A DNA stretch of 64,000 nucleotides from Dipteris shenzhenensis (lineage: Eukaryota > Polypodiophyta > Polypodiopsida > Gleicheniales). The stretch is taken from NCBI GenBank assembly GCA_047967505.1, contig CM106541.1, one strand, 5' to 3'. Under the pieces are notes generated by a model that was given only the letters and a program-made list of their open reading frames with translations, was not told the DNA's origin and ran no database searches. The position numbers and the translations under genes were made by a program. Below are positions 11,472 through 23,697 of this stretch, piece after piece; position 1 is the stretch's first letter; each line of letters opens with the position of its first letter.

Positions 11472-12288
11472 ATGGATCCCCTCCCAAACATGTCATCCTG
11501 CTCCTCCATTTCTACACAATTCAAGAGTGTCTCACACAATCTTTTCTCCCCTAATATTGAAATTGTGACATGCGAGAGCTCCCCATACAATCATTCCTCC
11601 CCTAATCTTGAAATCAAGACATATGAGAGCTCCTCACACAGCCTTCGAAAGCTCAATTTGGATTCTCTCCCCAACTTCACCAAGTTGATAGATGAATGAA
11701 TGTGAAGGAGGATACCTTGTTTGTCAAAGTTAGAAGATTAACATCAATGAAAGCATGATTAAAAAGGTGCTAGACTTTCTTGGAGGCGATTTGCAAGCAC
11801 AATTCTTGCAGAAGTCATGGAAGAGATCAAATATTTTAGATTTATACCCAAATGCTCAGATTAGTGCAGATGGTGGAGACAAAGTTTTGATCTTGCCAAT
11901 TTTGAAATAAATGAGGCAGTATTTTCCTAATACGAGAGAGATCATTAAGTTCTTGCCTATTCAAGTAGTAGTAGAGAAATGGAGCGGGCATGCGACCTCT
12001 TCCTCAAAGGTAATCTCCAAGAGCATGATGACTAATTGAAGAATTGCAAGGAAGGCAAATCCAAATTGTCATCTCAGCCAATTAAAGGTACTATGAACCT
12101 GTTGGGGACTTCCCTCGAATCATTTTTTGAGCAATAGGATAGGAAGATAAATTTTCTGCATATGAAAGCCACCGATGCAACAAAGAGAGTGCAATGTGAG
12201 AGAATGCTCAAGGAGGATGCAAAAGCCAATGTGGAGGAGGCAAAGCTGAGCAAAGGCCTTGTAGGCATAAGAGCAAGTTCAGGCCACT
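11472..12288 (+). pseudogene. Decayed ORF upstream of coiled-coil frame
   Basis: A 75-codon frame begins at 11472 and is followed by readable but interrupted segments (for example around 11700-12060), with stops in each frame. It probably formed one reading unit with the coiled-coil ORF downstream. I do not recognise the family. Confidence 0.35.
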
Positions 12289-12294
12289 AAAAAA

Positions 12295-12828
12295 ATGGCC
12301 AAGATGGAAAAGCATAGAAGAGAAGAAGGAGAGAAGTGCATCAAGGTACTCCATCAGCAACTTGATGACATTACAATGGATGGGGACAAAGTAAAGAAAG
12401 AGCTAACAAGGATGAAAGAAGTTATTAAAGATCAGAAGACCAACAAGGAGGGTCTTTACCAATGGCTCTACAAAATGTGGAATGCATTGAACATCGATGA
12501 AGACAAAATGATAGAGCAACTAAAAAGGGAGAATGCAAAGACCAGAGCATTGATACAAGAGCTACAAGAGAGCTTCAAGTCAAGGAAGGTTGCAGATCGG
12601 GAAGAGAGCAACCATGGTGGAGGAGATAATGAAATTGTGCAATTTTGGAAGAATGTGTACAACTCCATGAAATTGGATTACACTAGGGCTCTGCAAGAGC
12701 TTGCCATGGCTCTTGAAATTTTGACAAGCTGTCCTCCGCCTTGTTTGAAACCCAACAAGGAGTGGATCTCTTGGAACATGCCTACAAAGAAGCTACTACA
12801 CAATCTCATCAAGTTCGATAGCAACTAA
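12295..12828 (+). CDS. Coiled-coil ORF, unrecognised
   Basis: This 177-codon + strand frame starts at an ATG. The first two thirds are Lys/Glu/Gln-rich with heptad-like spacing (for example KKELTRMKEVIKDQK and KMIEQLKRENAKTRALIQEL), consistent with a coiled coil. The last third contains a proline/cysteine turn (SCPPPCLKP) and several Trp. Readable sequence upstream is broken by stops, so this may be the surviving 3' part of a larger pseudogene or an element gag-like protein. No neighbour helps assign a role. Confidence 0.4.
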   Translation: MAKMEKHRREEGEKCIKVLHQQLDDITMDGDKVKKELTRMKEVIKDQKTNKEGLYQWLYKMWNALNIDEDKMIEQLKRENAKTRALIQELQESFKSRKVADREESNHGGGDNEIVQFWKNVYNSMKLDYTRALQELAMALEILTSCPPPCLKPNKEWISWNMPTKKLLHNLIKFDSN

Positions 12829-12834
12829 TAGAAT

Positions 12835-13660
12835 TAGATAGAGCTATTGCAATGAGTTAGCATTAAGTGGAGGTGCTATAGGAGAATGCCCGCATGCTCA
12901 GGATGAGGCAAGAAGGAATCAATAAATAGCTTGCTAACGCACAAGGTCGAACTGTGGTATTGACAGTCGCAATAGCTAAAGCGGATGAGTATCATCTTAT
13001 GATGCAGTAGGGTAAGAAGTGCACATTTGTCGTCTACACATCATAGATGGTGCATGATCTGGTGGCCTAATTGCTGCCACATTTTGCATGTGTTTTGCTT
13101 TGGGATGTTTGTGGATGCAAAATCGCTTTGTAGAGATCCTAGTTGTGGGCTCCCACTATCACTTTGTGGAAATATCAATTGTGCTTGCTTGTTGCATCTA
13201 TCCACATCGAGAAATGAGAAACTATAATAGAAATCACTAGGTGGGTCCACTAGGCAAAAAGAAAGGGCCTTGACCAACCCCTTGAAAGAAGGGAGCCTAA
13301 AGCAAAGAAGTCTAAGGTTGAGCCTCGAAAAGAAGGGCCGATATCCCCAACACTTGCTCAAAGTGACCTGATGAAGGTAGCTTAAAGCAAAAAGTAAAAT
13401 GTGGAACTAGCCCCTTGAAGGAGAGGAGCAAGTATGGCCCATCCTCCAAGCAACCGAATGTAATTAAAAGGCCTCCAAGTGACAAGATGTAGCTAAAAGA
13501 CCTCAATGTATGTGATGTATCTGTTCAATTATTAATGAAACCACTCTTTAATTGATGCGAGAGTTGTTGAATGTTTACAGCCATTCGAATACAAGTTTCC
13601 TTTATATAAACTCTGCTGTTTTAGAATATTCCTTAATATAAACAAGCTATTTTAGGATCG
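12835..13660. other. No recognisable gene
   Basis: Only short frames on both strands. A stretch at 13240-13500 holds repeated AAAG(A/G)GGAGC and CCTTGA phrases, but nothing I can classify. Confidence 0.4.
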
Positions 13661-13771
13661 CAACCAAGACAGTGGTAGTACAACATAATTGGTATCATAA
13701 CTTAGGTTCACAACCAGCAAGGTGGTAGTATAGGATAAGCGGTCGCCAGCACAGTGGTTGCTTGCATATGA

Positions 13772-13891
13772 TATATGGGCCCTTGAGAGGTCCCTTTTAG
13801 GGGCAACAACCATATCAACATGCCACTGGACATATAGGGCATGTTAATATGACCCTTTCCCCTAAAGGGGACCCCTCAAGGGCCATATCAA
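13772..13891. repeat. Foldback hairpin with about 52-bp arms
   Basis: The left arm (13772-13824) and right arm (13839-13891) are near-perfect inverted repeats around a loop of about 14 bases. The outer part contains GGGCCCTTGAGAGGTCCC / GGGGACCCCTCAAGGGCC and the inner part AACATGCC / GCATGTT. A transcript would form a long stem. It could be a small foldback (MITE-like) element or a precursor-like hairpin. I see no clear target duplication. Confidence 0.7.
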
Positions 13892-13959
13892 TAGTTGCAT
13901 TTATACAAGCTGTTTTTAGGATCATGATGGTTTGCTTTAAAATTATTATAAGATGAATA

Positions 13960-14290
13960 TGGTCACTTGCCCAGTGGTTTTACAACATAAGTGGCATACA
14001 TTATAACTACCCTTGTAAGACTAGAATACATCCAATCATTTGGATTACTAAAAAAGTGTAGTGGCTCAATGGTTGTAAAACAAGCTCGATGGGTAATTAC
14101 TATTTGTTGGCATTTACATTTAACAAGCGTAGTGGTTGTAAAATAAGCATAGTGGGGATTTACTATTTGGGATTTACATAAAACAAGTGTAGCAGTTGTA
14201 AAACCAACAAAGTGGGTTTGGGATTTATCCGTTTTTCTAGGATAAGTGGAATACATTTTCTTGTACTGTCTTAGTCATCCACTACTTTAA
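13960..14290 (-). repeat. Penelope-type terminal repeat remnant
   Basis: On the minus strand, 14009-14036 carries the signature GATTGGATGTATTCTAGTCTTAC. The same signature ends the repeats at 32374-32410, 40918-40950 and (diverged) 56450-56475. Next to it, short phrases of the type GTAGTGGTTGTAAAA recur several times. I assign it by similarity to the region following the Penelope-like RT at 40.7-40.96 kb. Confidence 0.5.
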
Positions 14291-14299
14291 GACACACCA

Positions 14300-15410
14300 T
14301 GATGTGCTTATGCATGTCTAAATCCATTTTGAAGATACTCTTGCTCATCTTTCATCTAGGCACAGCTTGTAATTGGAACCTAATAGCTCTTACTAGATGA
14401 GAGTACACAAATGTTTGCAAATAAAACAATTCGTAATTGTGGCCTCTCTTGGATGTTTTTCTATACCAAATAGTTCCAACTATTACATCCCACTTCTCAT
14501 AGCTTGTTTCCGACGAATTATCCTTACATGCTTCCTCAACTCATCCCTTTGCTATCTTCAAGTCTAGCCTCATCTGCAAGCCCTCAGAGTGCAAGGCCTC
14601 TCTAATATGCTCTCTGCTACTGCATTGACATGTCTCTTATTACAAAATTTTGTATCAATTACAACGCAAAGATACACATCATCTTCATCCACTAACGAGG
14701 ACTAGCTCACTCAGCACCACCTTGACATTGATATGTGGCATACCAATTGTCGATAGTTGTGGAAGGATACAAAAAAATAAGAAATATGGACAAAAAACTT
14801 CAAGGGGTGGTGGACTATATCACAAAAAAGCATAGAGTTGGCATTCCATTTGACTCTATCCAGATTCCAAACTGCATGAGCTCTTCAATTTTTGACCAAG
14901 GTGGAGTTTGACAAATCATCCAAGCAATATCACGTCTAATCTATTAGCCCATGCAAATTGGGTTATGTTCTTTGACAAGGTGCTTCAAAACTTTTGCTCC
15001 CACCATGAGCAAAACATGAGCAACCCTTTGTTATTGATGCCCATTATCTACCATATGAGGAGGGAGAGAGCAGAGTGGGGCATATGGGTTAGCCGCCAAA
15101 GAAAAGATTTTATGCTATTGCCTCCATTTCTAAAGAAATCTCTGAAAAGTTTTCAGGTATGATAGGCAGTTTTCCTTGTATCATTACCTATGTAGATGAT
15201 TGGAATAATCTGAGAGCATATACTCATTAAGCATAGCTTTTTTAAGGTCTATCTTCCATTGATGCTTTGATAGAGCTATACACTTGCGAACCTATTTTTT
15301 GAAAAGTACCTTCTTAGTAGGAATACCTTCCTCTAGAAGAGTTATCATAGAGGAGATCCTATTACCTTTTTGAAAGTTGTGTCTTGTGCTTCGTTCTACT
15401 GACGGATGAA
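14300..15410. other. No recognisable feature
   Basis: Short frames only. No motif, repeat end or RNA gene that I can support. Confidence 0.45.
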
Positions 15411-15411
15411 C

Positions 15412-15506
15412 CAACCAGGAGCATGTTGCTTCCATTGTAATTATTTATACTCAATCCATAAGAGATGCTTCCATTATAATTATTTATACTGAATCCATAA
15501 GAGACA
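15412..15506. repeat. Short tandem duplication
   Basis: A unit of about 46 bp (TGCTTCCATTRTAATTATTT ... AATCCATAAGAGA) occurs twice in a row. Confidence 0.65.
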
Positions 15507-18229
15507 TCGTATTGTGAGTCATCATGAGACTCCCTTTTATAGTCAACGTGTTGTGACCTGTCATAGGATATAAATTATCAATGACTTTGGATAGTCTTTG
15601 TATAAAGTCCAGGATTCCAATAGATGGAGCCAGTAGAAGGTCCAAACATCCCATCTTTACATAGTCCTATAAATTGGACATAAAAGGGAAAAAAATGGAT
15701 AAATGTCATGGATGGCAATAGACGAGGGTTATCCTCCCTTCTCCATCCCCCATGTGTATGTGTAGATATTTCAAGACAAACATAATCCATTTCAATCCTT
15801 TCAATATGAGAAGCCACAAGACAAACTTTAGAAGAAGGTTCTTTACATTAAATATTGGATTTTGCTATACAAAAATACCACATGACATTGAAGGATCTCC
15901 ACTCACCTGCATCCATCCACACAAAAGCCAAGTTAGAACAAGCACTTTTTAAATGTGGGATTGTAGGCATCAAGGCATAGCTCCACTTGTTATTGATGTC
16001 GTAATATCACATGATATAAGCAAAAAATATAATCTCCAACACCCTTGGTTGTTGGCAGTGCCTCGTATGGCACTTCTACATCATAATCACAAGCCTCTAG
16101 ATGCTCTCTATAGATGGGGCACATAAATAAATCCTCTTTGAAGTATATTCTTCATCATCATTCCATGCAAAAGGAACAAGACAAAGCATGCCTCCCATAG
16201 TATGTACAATGATCATACCTCAAGACCGGAAGCAATAGGACAAAGCTTCTTATATTCGATATGTAGCTAAAGTGCCACCTTTATGGGATCAAACCCACCC
16301 TTAAAGGTTGTACCATTGAAACACTGTAGGTAATTAAAAAGTGCCACGTGGTTGGCATGAAGCCATTCAAAAAATATATCCACACACATTCTTCACAATG
16401 GCATCAAGTCATGCGTTGGTCATAACAAAACGTGAGTTTATAATTTATAAGCTCATACTATCAGTCGTGTATGGATAATAGCTTATGCATATGAATATAA
16501 AGTAATCATGTATAGCTCTGCCATGTAGTAGCTCGAGCATAAAAATTGAAAAAAATGATGCCATCCCATTTAGACTTTTCTGAGCCACCATTAGTGAGTG
16601 CTTTTGGTTATCTAAGGTGACCAAGACTTATGCAAGTATGCAAGCATCCAAAAACTGAGCCCAATCTAGTTTGATGCAAACTAGCATCCCAAGTAGTCAT
16701 CTGGATATGAAGAACCCAAGGAAGGACGCAAGCATACAACTTACCTGATCTCGCTGCCATGCAACCACAACTAGCATATTGGTGTCTGTCAAGATTGGTG
16801 GGAATAAGTAAACTGGAGTTCAGATTCACTATAGACCACAATCAAAATACGTGCATTAAAATAGAATGGTCCAACCACAAGATAAGTGGAAAAAATACCT
16901 TCGATGAGCATTGTTCGGCTTGTGCTTGTGGTGTTCAGCTTTCTCAGGCTCTAGTGATATGCATTGTCCACTTATATGTCAAGCATAAGATTCAAGACCA
17001 GCCATTGACCCAGAGATCCGTCGTTCGAGCTTCACTTGATTTTGGGTGTTGTGGATCTATGGAATTCTAGCATCTAGTGTACTAATAGAGGCTCGTGAGC
17101 ACGACCAGCAAGTAGAGTTGCGTTAGACAAATATATGTGTTTGCCCTGCTATCAACTATGGTGAACAATTTCTTCTCAGTGGAGTTTGCAAGGTGCAATC
17201 ATTGCTGGCCTTCAACCATGCACTGTAAGCTACTATTCCTTGGTTCTCAAGATGATGGCCGAGAATTATACATTGAGTACATGACTCTTGCACTGCATGG
17301 TGATGATCTACTAGAAGAGTGGAGCCATATATATAGCTTTATAATTGAATCCACTGACTGAGGGTAGAGCTGGGTCTCACTCCCATTATGGTGCTGAGAA
17401 CGGCCAACTACTAGTCAAGGAGAATGTGAGTTATACTTTAGAGGCTCCATGGTTTTATTCTATGATAGACTTTGGCCGACTATATTTGATCCTCCTTAGC
17501 TCCACTCACTTAGTGGGGTGGGGACTATAATGCACATAATAGTGTATTTATATTGCAACACCCAAAAACTAAGAATCAAATGCCTAATGATAGTTTATAA
17601 AAAATTTAAGGTTCATGTGTTTATTTGTTTCATATCAAGGCAAAATGTTGGCCTTCAGTTATCCAGACAACCTGAGTTACGAGACATTGGTAATCTAAGT
17701 ACTATCGCTAAGGAACAAAGCGGCATGATCCTGAGTACCTAGGAGGAGCAAGAAATGGCCACGTTGTGTGATCAATATGTGGTAGCAATTTTTCAAGATT
17801 CAAGAGAACAATTTGGAATGCAGTTCTCTGAGCCATCAGCCTAAAGTCCTAGGTTACTTAAGTGTTAAGTCTAATGTAGAACGAGTTTTTTGCTCACCCT
17901 CTTGTTGGTTTGTAATAGAATCTAAGTGGGTCCCTATTGCCTAGAGTGAGTGTGGGGCCTCAAGTCAAGGTGAGAGCTTATGCCTCTCATGTTTTGAGTA
18001 GACTCTATAGCTACGATTCTTTGTGACAGGTCAATGCCTTTTGATAATACAAGTTTTGGTTTAACAATTGGTTTGCCTATTGATTCCTTGCAACAACTTG
18101 TATTTCCTTACACATGCTCATCTTCTCATCTTCATATGGTTTTGCCACATAGTATAAACCCCCATGATTCATTGTTGATGTCTATCTTTTGCACCCGAGG
18201 ACTGAGTAGGTTCTAAGTGCCAAAGCAAC
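15507..18229. other. No recognisable gene
   Basis: About 2.7 kb with frames no longer than about 100 codons on either strand and no motif I recognise. It probably includes decayed element sequence. Confidence 0.4.
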
Positions 18230-20920
18230 CATGGTAGTGCAAGAAAGGGCATATTTCACCCAAGCATCATGGGTTTTGGTCGTGTACCTCCAAACCATGC
18301 AAGGCATCAATAGCCACAAGATGATCAATATAGCAAAGCATTGGATGTGTAGCTATCACATAGAGCAATGCACTAAGAGGGCATCCCTATCTCACGAAAT
18401 GATGCAAGGTCCACCTATCAGCACAAATGTTCCCATACAAAATACAAGTTGCTTTATTGTCACTATACAACGAATAAATAACATGCTGCATTTTATTTCA
18501 AAATCCCAAAGATTGCATGGTTTGAGAGATAAAGTCACATTGGACAATATCAAATGCGTTGGCAATGTCTACTTGTAGCAAAAGGATATCCAGTTGAGTG
18601 TACTCAACATATTTTATCCCAACATAGGCATTATCAATATTGTCAATAATGTGTTTGTGAGGTATGAAGCCATATTGGTTGGGATGTAGACCATCGTGTC
18701 GGAAGCTTTTATTCCATTTTGGTCAACCACATTAGATATGACTGGCATGAGTGTAATAGGCCACCAATCAGCAAATGTTTCACAAGGATGATTTTTGGGG
18801 AGCAGCTTAACAAACCCTTTCTTCCAAGCATGCGACGTCAGCTGATTTTGCTAGGCATAATTAATCATATGCAATAAAATGGGCTTAAATGCATCCCAAT
18901 ACACAAGAAAGAACTCCACAATAAGACCATCCCGTCTTGGAGACTTCCATTTGCCACATGATTTTATAGCATCTAGAAGCTCTCTTTTGAAAGTTGCCTC
19001 AATCTGCGAAGCCTGGGTGGAAGTGATGATAGGAGAGACAAGCTGTAGAAGGCAATAAAATGGGCTTAAATGCATCCCAAAACACAAGAAAGAAGTCCAC
19101 AATAAGACCATCCCATCTAGAGACTTCCATTTGCCACATGATTTTAAAGCATCTAAAAGCTCTCTTTCTTTCAAAGTTGCCTCAATCTGCAAAGCCTGAG
19201 TGGAAGTGATGATAGGAGAGACAAGCTGCATAAGCTTTTGTCTCACCAACAAGACTTCATGAGAGGGGGACTTACGATTCCCCAAATTGTCGAGCAAAAT
19301 GATCAACACAAGCTTAAGCAAGGTGCTCACATGAGTAAGTCCAACAACCATCATGTGTCAAAACCCAACAAATATTTTGAGCGTGTCTCTTATAATGTAA
19401 ACTTTTGAAAAACTCTTTAGAAGGCAACTTTTATCCAAAAGAGCCTTTTGCCGACCGTTTGACAATTTTCGTGTGGTAATTGCTTTGTATTAATTCTTAG
19501 CTTGACATAAGCACGCAAGCTCATACTGCATTAGATCCCTGACATGATTGAGTCCTGTGAAATTTTGAAAATTAACTTTAGCATTAGCAACTACTTTCCG
19601 TGAGTCATCTAGGTGGTTCTTTCCATAGTCACGAATCATTGATTGCATGCAAAAGGCAAAAGCATTCCAAGCATAACAAAGATCAATCTAGCACTACTCC
19701 CAAAGAGGTGCAATGTTGTTAGCAACCATTTGCTTGTACTCTCATCATGCTCTAAATAACTATTATTTATTATAAGCCTCCTTTTATTGGCCAACCTATC
19801 ATGTGACATCTCATGAAAAGACAACATCAACCATAATGGAGCATGATCAAAATGAGGGAAGGCATAATCTACCCACATTTCGCAGATAAGAGCATACTTC
19901 TAGGCATTCACCATGTACCATAGGTCTAATCTAGCTCAATATATAGAGTGGGCATTATGCTAAAAAACATATCTTAAAAGCATAGGCTTCAAATCTCTCC
20001 AAAGATCCATAAGAGCAAGCTGAGAGATTAATTGAGACCAATGTTGGCATTTCAATCCAGCATATGAGAGTTATTAAATGTATTATCCCCTTGTTGGGGT
20101 GTATTATTGAAATCTCCACAAATAAATGCATGTTGTCTCCAAGGATATTGCTAGATAGCCTACCAAATAAGTGCTCTTTGATGAGAGGATTGTGAGGCAT
20201 AAACAAAGTCAAATTCAAATATTTCACCTTGAATCAAACACTGCATGATGATCCACATGCCATCCTTATAATTTAAAGCCACAACACATTGAAGAGCATG
20301 CATGCTTAACAAGAGAGGCAGCATGTAAATAGACATGCTATCCTTCTTAGAAGATATCATAACTGGCAAAGTGCCCTATTTTGTCTGCATACATATGCTG
20401 ATTTTGCTCTTGCAAAGCCATGATATCAAGCTGCAAACCATTTCCATATTCCCACACAAGATTCCATTTTCAAGTTTTGCATAAACCCTGTACATTGAAA
20501 GTTAAGCATTTGATTTGTTCCAACATATTTACAGATTTTTTATACAACTATATAAAACCAAGAAGCTTGTAATTGAATTCATCAAGATTGCATTTCCACC
20601 TCAGGGTCTGGGTCTCTGCCTTGAGGTGACACAACCCCCTGATAAGAGGACAACAAGCTAGCAACTTCTTCTTTTGGGAACAAAGTATGACTTGCCATTA
20701 CAACAACCCATGTAATGCCAATTCTTACTTTTCTATAGGAGTATGACCATTGGAGGATGTACCATTCCATGTCCAAGGAGGTAAAGGTCTACTGGATGAG
20801 ACAAATTTTCTTGGAGTTTGCCAAATGTCAATAGTGCTCTTCTCCTTAGCTTTAGGTGGAGGCAAAGATGACATAGAGCCACATGCATTCCCATTAGAAG
20901 TAACTGGAGCCTTTCTACGT
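18230..20920 (-). mobile_element. Decayed L1-like LINE fragment (LINE-1)
   Basis: Minus-strand segments match LINE-2 and LINE-3 of this window. In element order there is an ORF1/EN linker (TLFPKEEVASLLSS at 20582-20776), endonuclease pieces (QGEIFEFDFVYA, HFDHAPLWLMLSF), the EN-RT linker, and the RT N-terminal part (LKSCGKWKSP). The remaining RT reads from the opposite side of the + frames at 18231-18578 (ATHPML, LHGLEVH). The element is cut off at about 18230, just at the point where the YADD motif should occur, so the catalytic loop and 3' end are missing. Many stops and frameshifts mark it as old. Its 5' side abuts an (AC)n-rich tract. Confidence 0.8.
18862..19220 (-). repeat. Tandem duplication inside LINE-1 RT
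   Basis: A segment of about 180 bp encoding the PIITSTQA...SCGKWKS part of the RT occurs twice in tandem. The copies differ at several positions, so the duplication is not very recent. It is a post-insertion event because the other LINE copies have it once. Confidence 0.75.
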
Positions 20921-21310
20921 GCACACACATGTGCAAATACACACTTACATACACATACATACACACATATATGCACGCACACATGCACGTGCACGTGCAC
21001 ACACACACACGCATGCATGCGCATGCATGCATGCACATATACAAACACACTCACACATAAATATACACACATGCACAACTACACATGTACATACATGTGC
21101 ATGAATGTATACCTCTAGATACACACACTCACACAATGCCACCGGAGGTCTTGCCATGATCCACATAGAATCCTTATAGCCATATGTCGGTCACAATTGC
21201 CCAAGGAGGTCGTGTCTTGCTACAAGAGACTACACATGCCCACACGCACACACATGCACATACACATAAACACACATGTGCACATATACACATACATACA
21301 CACATTGTTC
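20920..21310. repeat. (AC)n-rich microsatellite region
   Basis: Imperfect AC/ACAT/GCAC repeats dominate 20922-21090 and 21240-21305. Long Cys/Thr/His-rich frames here are translations of the repeat. It adjoins the 5' end of LINE-1 and precedes the LTR element at 21361. Confidence 0.85.
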
Positions 21311-21360
21311 CATAAACATTATCCAAACAATGTAGTCATTGCTCTATTGTAGGTACACCA

Positions 21361-21704
21361 TGTTGAGATATGGTGCCATGAACACATAGATTAAAGGCTA
21401 AGGTATGGTATAGGAAAGAATTAAAGTAGCCACCCTAGGATGTGGACTACATGATGTGGAGATGTGGATTGAGGATATCCACAAGGAGAGATGTGGATGA
21501 GAGGATCCCACATGTGTTGACTATTCAAAGGGCACTCTCTATATAAGAGGCCTATCATGTATTGTTAACATAGCACATTGGAATAGATTGAGTGTTTCAT
21601 ACTTCCTGTCTCTCTCTCCATGGCATACCGTATTTGGTTTGATCCTCCGTGATCTTTATGCTCATTAAGTGATAGATTAGGCTAGTATGATTTGCACTTT
21701 GACA
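21361..21704 (+). repeat. 5' LTR
   Basis: Begins TGTTGAGATATGG and ends CACTTTGACA. It contains a plausible TATA box (TCTCTATATAAGAGG near 21536-21550) and a TC-rich stretch after it. It is repeated at 23698-24041. Confidence 0.9.
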
Positions 21705-21716
21705 TGGTATCAGAGT
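21705..21716 (+). other. Primer binding site
   Basis: TGGTATCAGAGT follows the 5' LTR without a gap and is complementary to initiator-Met tRNA apart from the last base. Confidence 0.85.
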
Positions 21717-23500
21717 TAGTTTAGCTAAGCCTAGATTTGTTTAGGAATGTTTCTATATTGTAGAGAGAGAATAGAGTCCATCCATTTATGTGCATTTGAG
21801 AAAGAAATTTCATTCATTTCTTCCATATATTTTAGTTAGTGTAAGAGAAAACGTAGAGAAGTTCTTTGCCAATTGAGAAAGGTCGCCTTGAACACTGCAT
21901 AACCTTCTGTCCTCTCAAAAATTTTGTCACTGATTGCATGTAGGTTGAAAGGGTGCTTCAACAACCTTCTGCATTCCTATTCTAATTACAATAGAAGGTT
22001 TGAGAGCCAGAACTCAAGGAGGCAACATGTGAGAATTGTGAAATTGGAGGATGCTGAAGATCAAGGGCCTCCTGAAGCTTCAGTTTCCATGGATCTCTCC
22101 TTTTTTCTGTTGGCTATCTCCTTTTGCTTTGTTGGCTAAGTTAAGGGATGCATACATCAATCTTCTCTTGGTTGCTTCTTTGAAACTCAGTTCCACAGAC
22201 GCTCCAGTGATGGGCTCAACCTTTGGAGCAATTCAATGGGCATCGACCTAGGACATTGGCCAAGCCTGAGTCCCAGACAGCCTGGCTTTGTGCTCAACGA
22301 CAGCACCTACTTTACCACCCGCAGCCAATGATCTACAAACGCAGCACCATGCTCCATCTCTGTGTGGTGGCACCTACAACGACAGTCAACCAGAAGCACA
22401 AATGGGCTAAACCTCACACTACGTTTATGAGCTAAGGCTCCTCCTCAGCAACAATTGCTTACAGATGCTCACAATGCTCTAACAGTCAAAGACTGGGTGC
22501 TCCGTGCTTGCGCCTCTCCAACAAGCTTCCAAAGCCATATGCAGCCCGATCTTCTCCTACTGTCTACATCCACGGGCTGTAACTCTTGTAACCAGCTCAA
22601 TGCCCTAAAGCCTCTATTGTGCCTCCCTCAACGAAACCGCTGGTGGAACCATCACCCCGGCAGCTGAAACTCCAGTTGGATAGCTTACCCATTTCGCATG
22701 CATAGCAGTGCCCAAAACTCCAGCAATGTGGCTTAAATGATCGAAGACCTGCGCGCAGTCTTGAAAAGCCTGGACATCGACCGCGACCTGCTGCAATAGA
22801 TTCTGAGGAGACTACATGTGGCACTCCACTAACCTTACCTTATCCTCTAGGGTCACCACCACCCGAGGAGTGGTCTGCAAGTTGACACGTGGAAGGATTG
22901 AGATTTACCATAGTTGATTATCTTAAACCTTAGTTAAGAGTATGGTTCAGTTAACTCACATAAGGTTGGATTAGTCAACTACACTTGGGTTAGTCTACAA
23001 AGTGACACGTGGTAAGCTAGCACATAGTGCCACCCAAGCACAGTCCTGCAAGTTGCATGTGAACAGCCTCTGCCACATCATCAAGGCCCCCTCTTCTTCA
23101 CAAAAACTTCGACAAGGCGTAACTTGCAATCCAGGAAGAATTTGCACACGCTCCAAAAAGGAAAAGTGATCTTCTTTTCGAGCTCTACGCGCTTGTCAAA
23201 TAAGAATCATTGTTAGTAATTAGACACTGCCAATATTGAAAGAAATCAATTGGTAAGACCTTTGCAACAAATGACAAATCAAAGCATGAATGCACACATC
23301 ATTGTCATAAGCATGCCAAAAGCACAAGTGCATGAGATGACCATAGCACGAAGCATGGCATCCACATATAAAGCATCAAGGCACATGGAAGAACAAAGCA
23401 TCATGCATGAAGCTACACGAAGCAAAGAAGCAAACGCCATCGTCACCAAGCCATGAGCCAAAAGGTGACATCAATGGAATGTATTGAGAAACAAAAACCT
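21717..23500 (+). other. Interior of non-autonomous LTR element, no coding match
   Basis: Frames of up to about 75 codons occur on both strands (for example 21924-22139), but none shows retroelement motifs. The section 22200-22830 is less AT-rich and proline/alanine-rich in several frames. It may be captured sequence, but I cannot name a source. Confidence 0.5.
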
Positions 23501-23514
23501 TGCCAACCTTGCCT

Positions 23515-23697
23515 ATATTTTGTAATCAAACCTGACCACCTGAGAGTAGCTATGAAAGCACCCAGGGGAGGTATTGACATGTAAAAACCACACTTGACCA
23601 CCTTAAGTAGCAATGCATGCACTAAGGGGAGGTGATGGAATGTAACTCACATCTGACCACCTTGCAGTAGCCAAAGGATCATGGCACCAAGGGGAGG
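23515..23697 (+). repeat. Three tandem polypurine-tract units
   Basis: A unit of about 60 bp occurs three times in tandem. Each has TGACCACCT near the start and GGGGAGGT at the end. The third unit ends exactly at the 3' LTR, so its GGGGAGG is the working polypurine tract position. The other two are upstream copies. Confidence 0.75.

Noticed and set aside
20725-21166. Long Cys/Val/His-rich frames on both strands
   Set aside because: They are translations of (AC)n and ACAT repeats.
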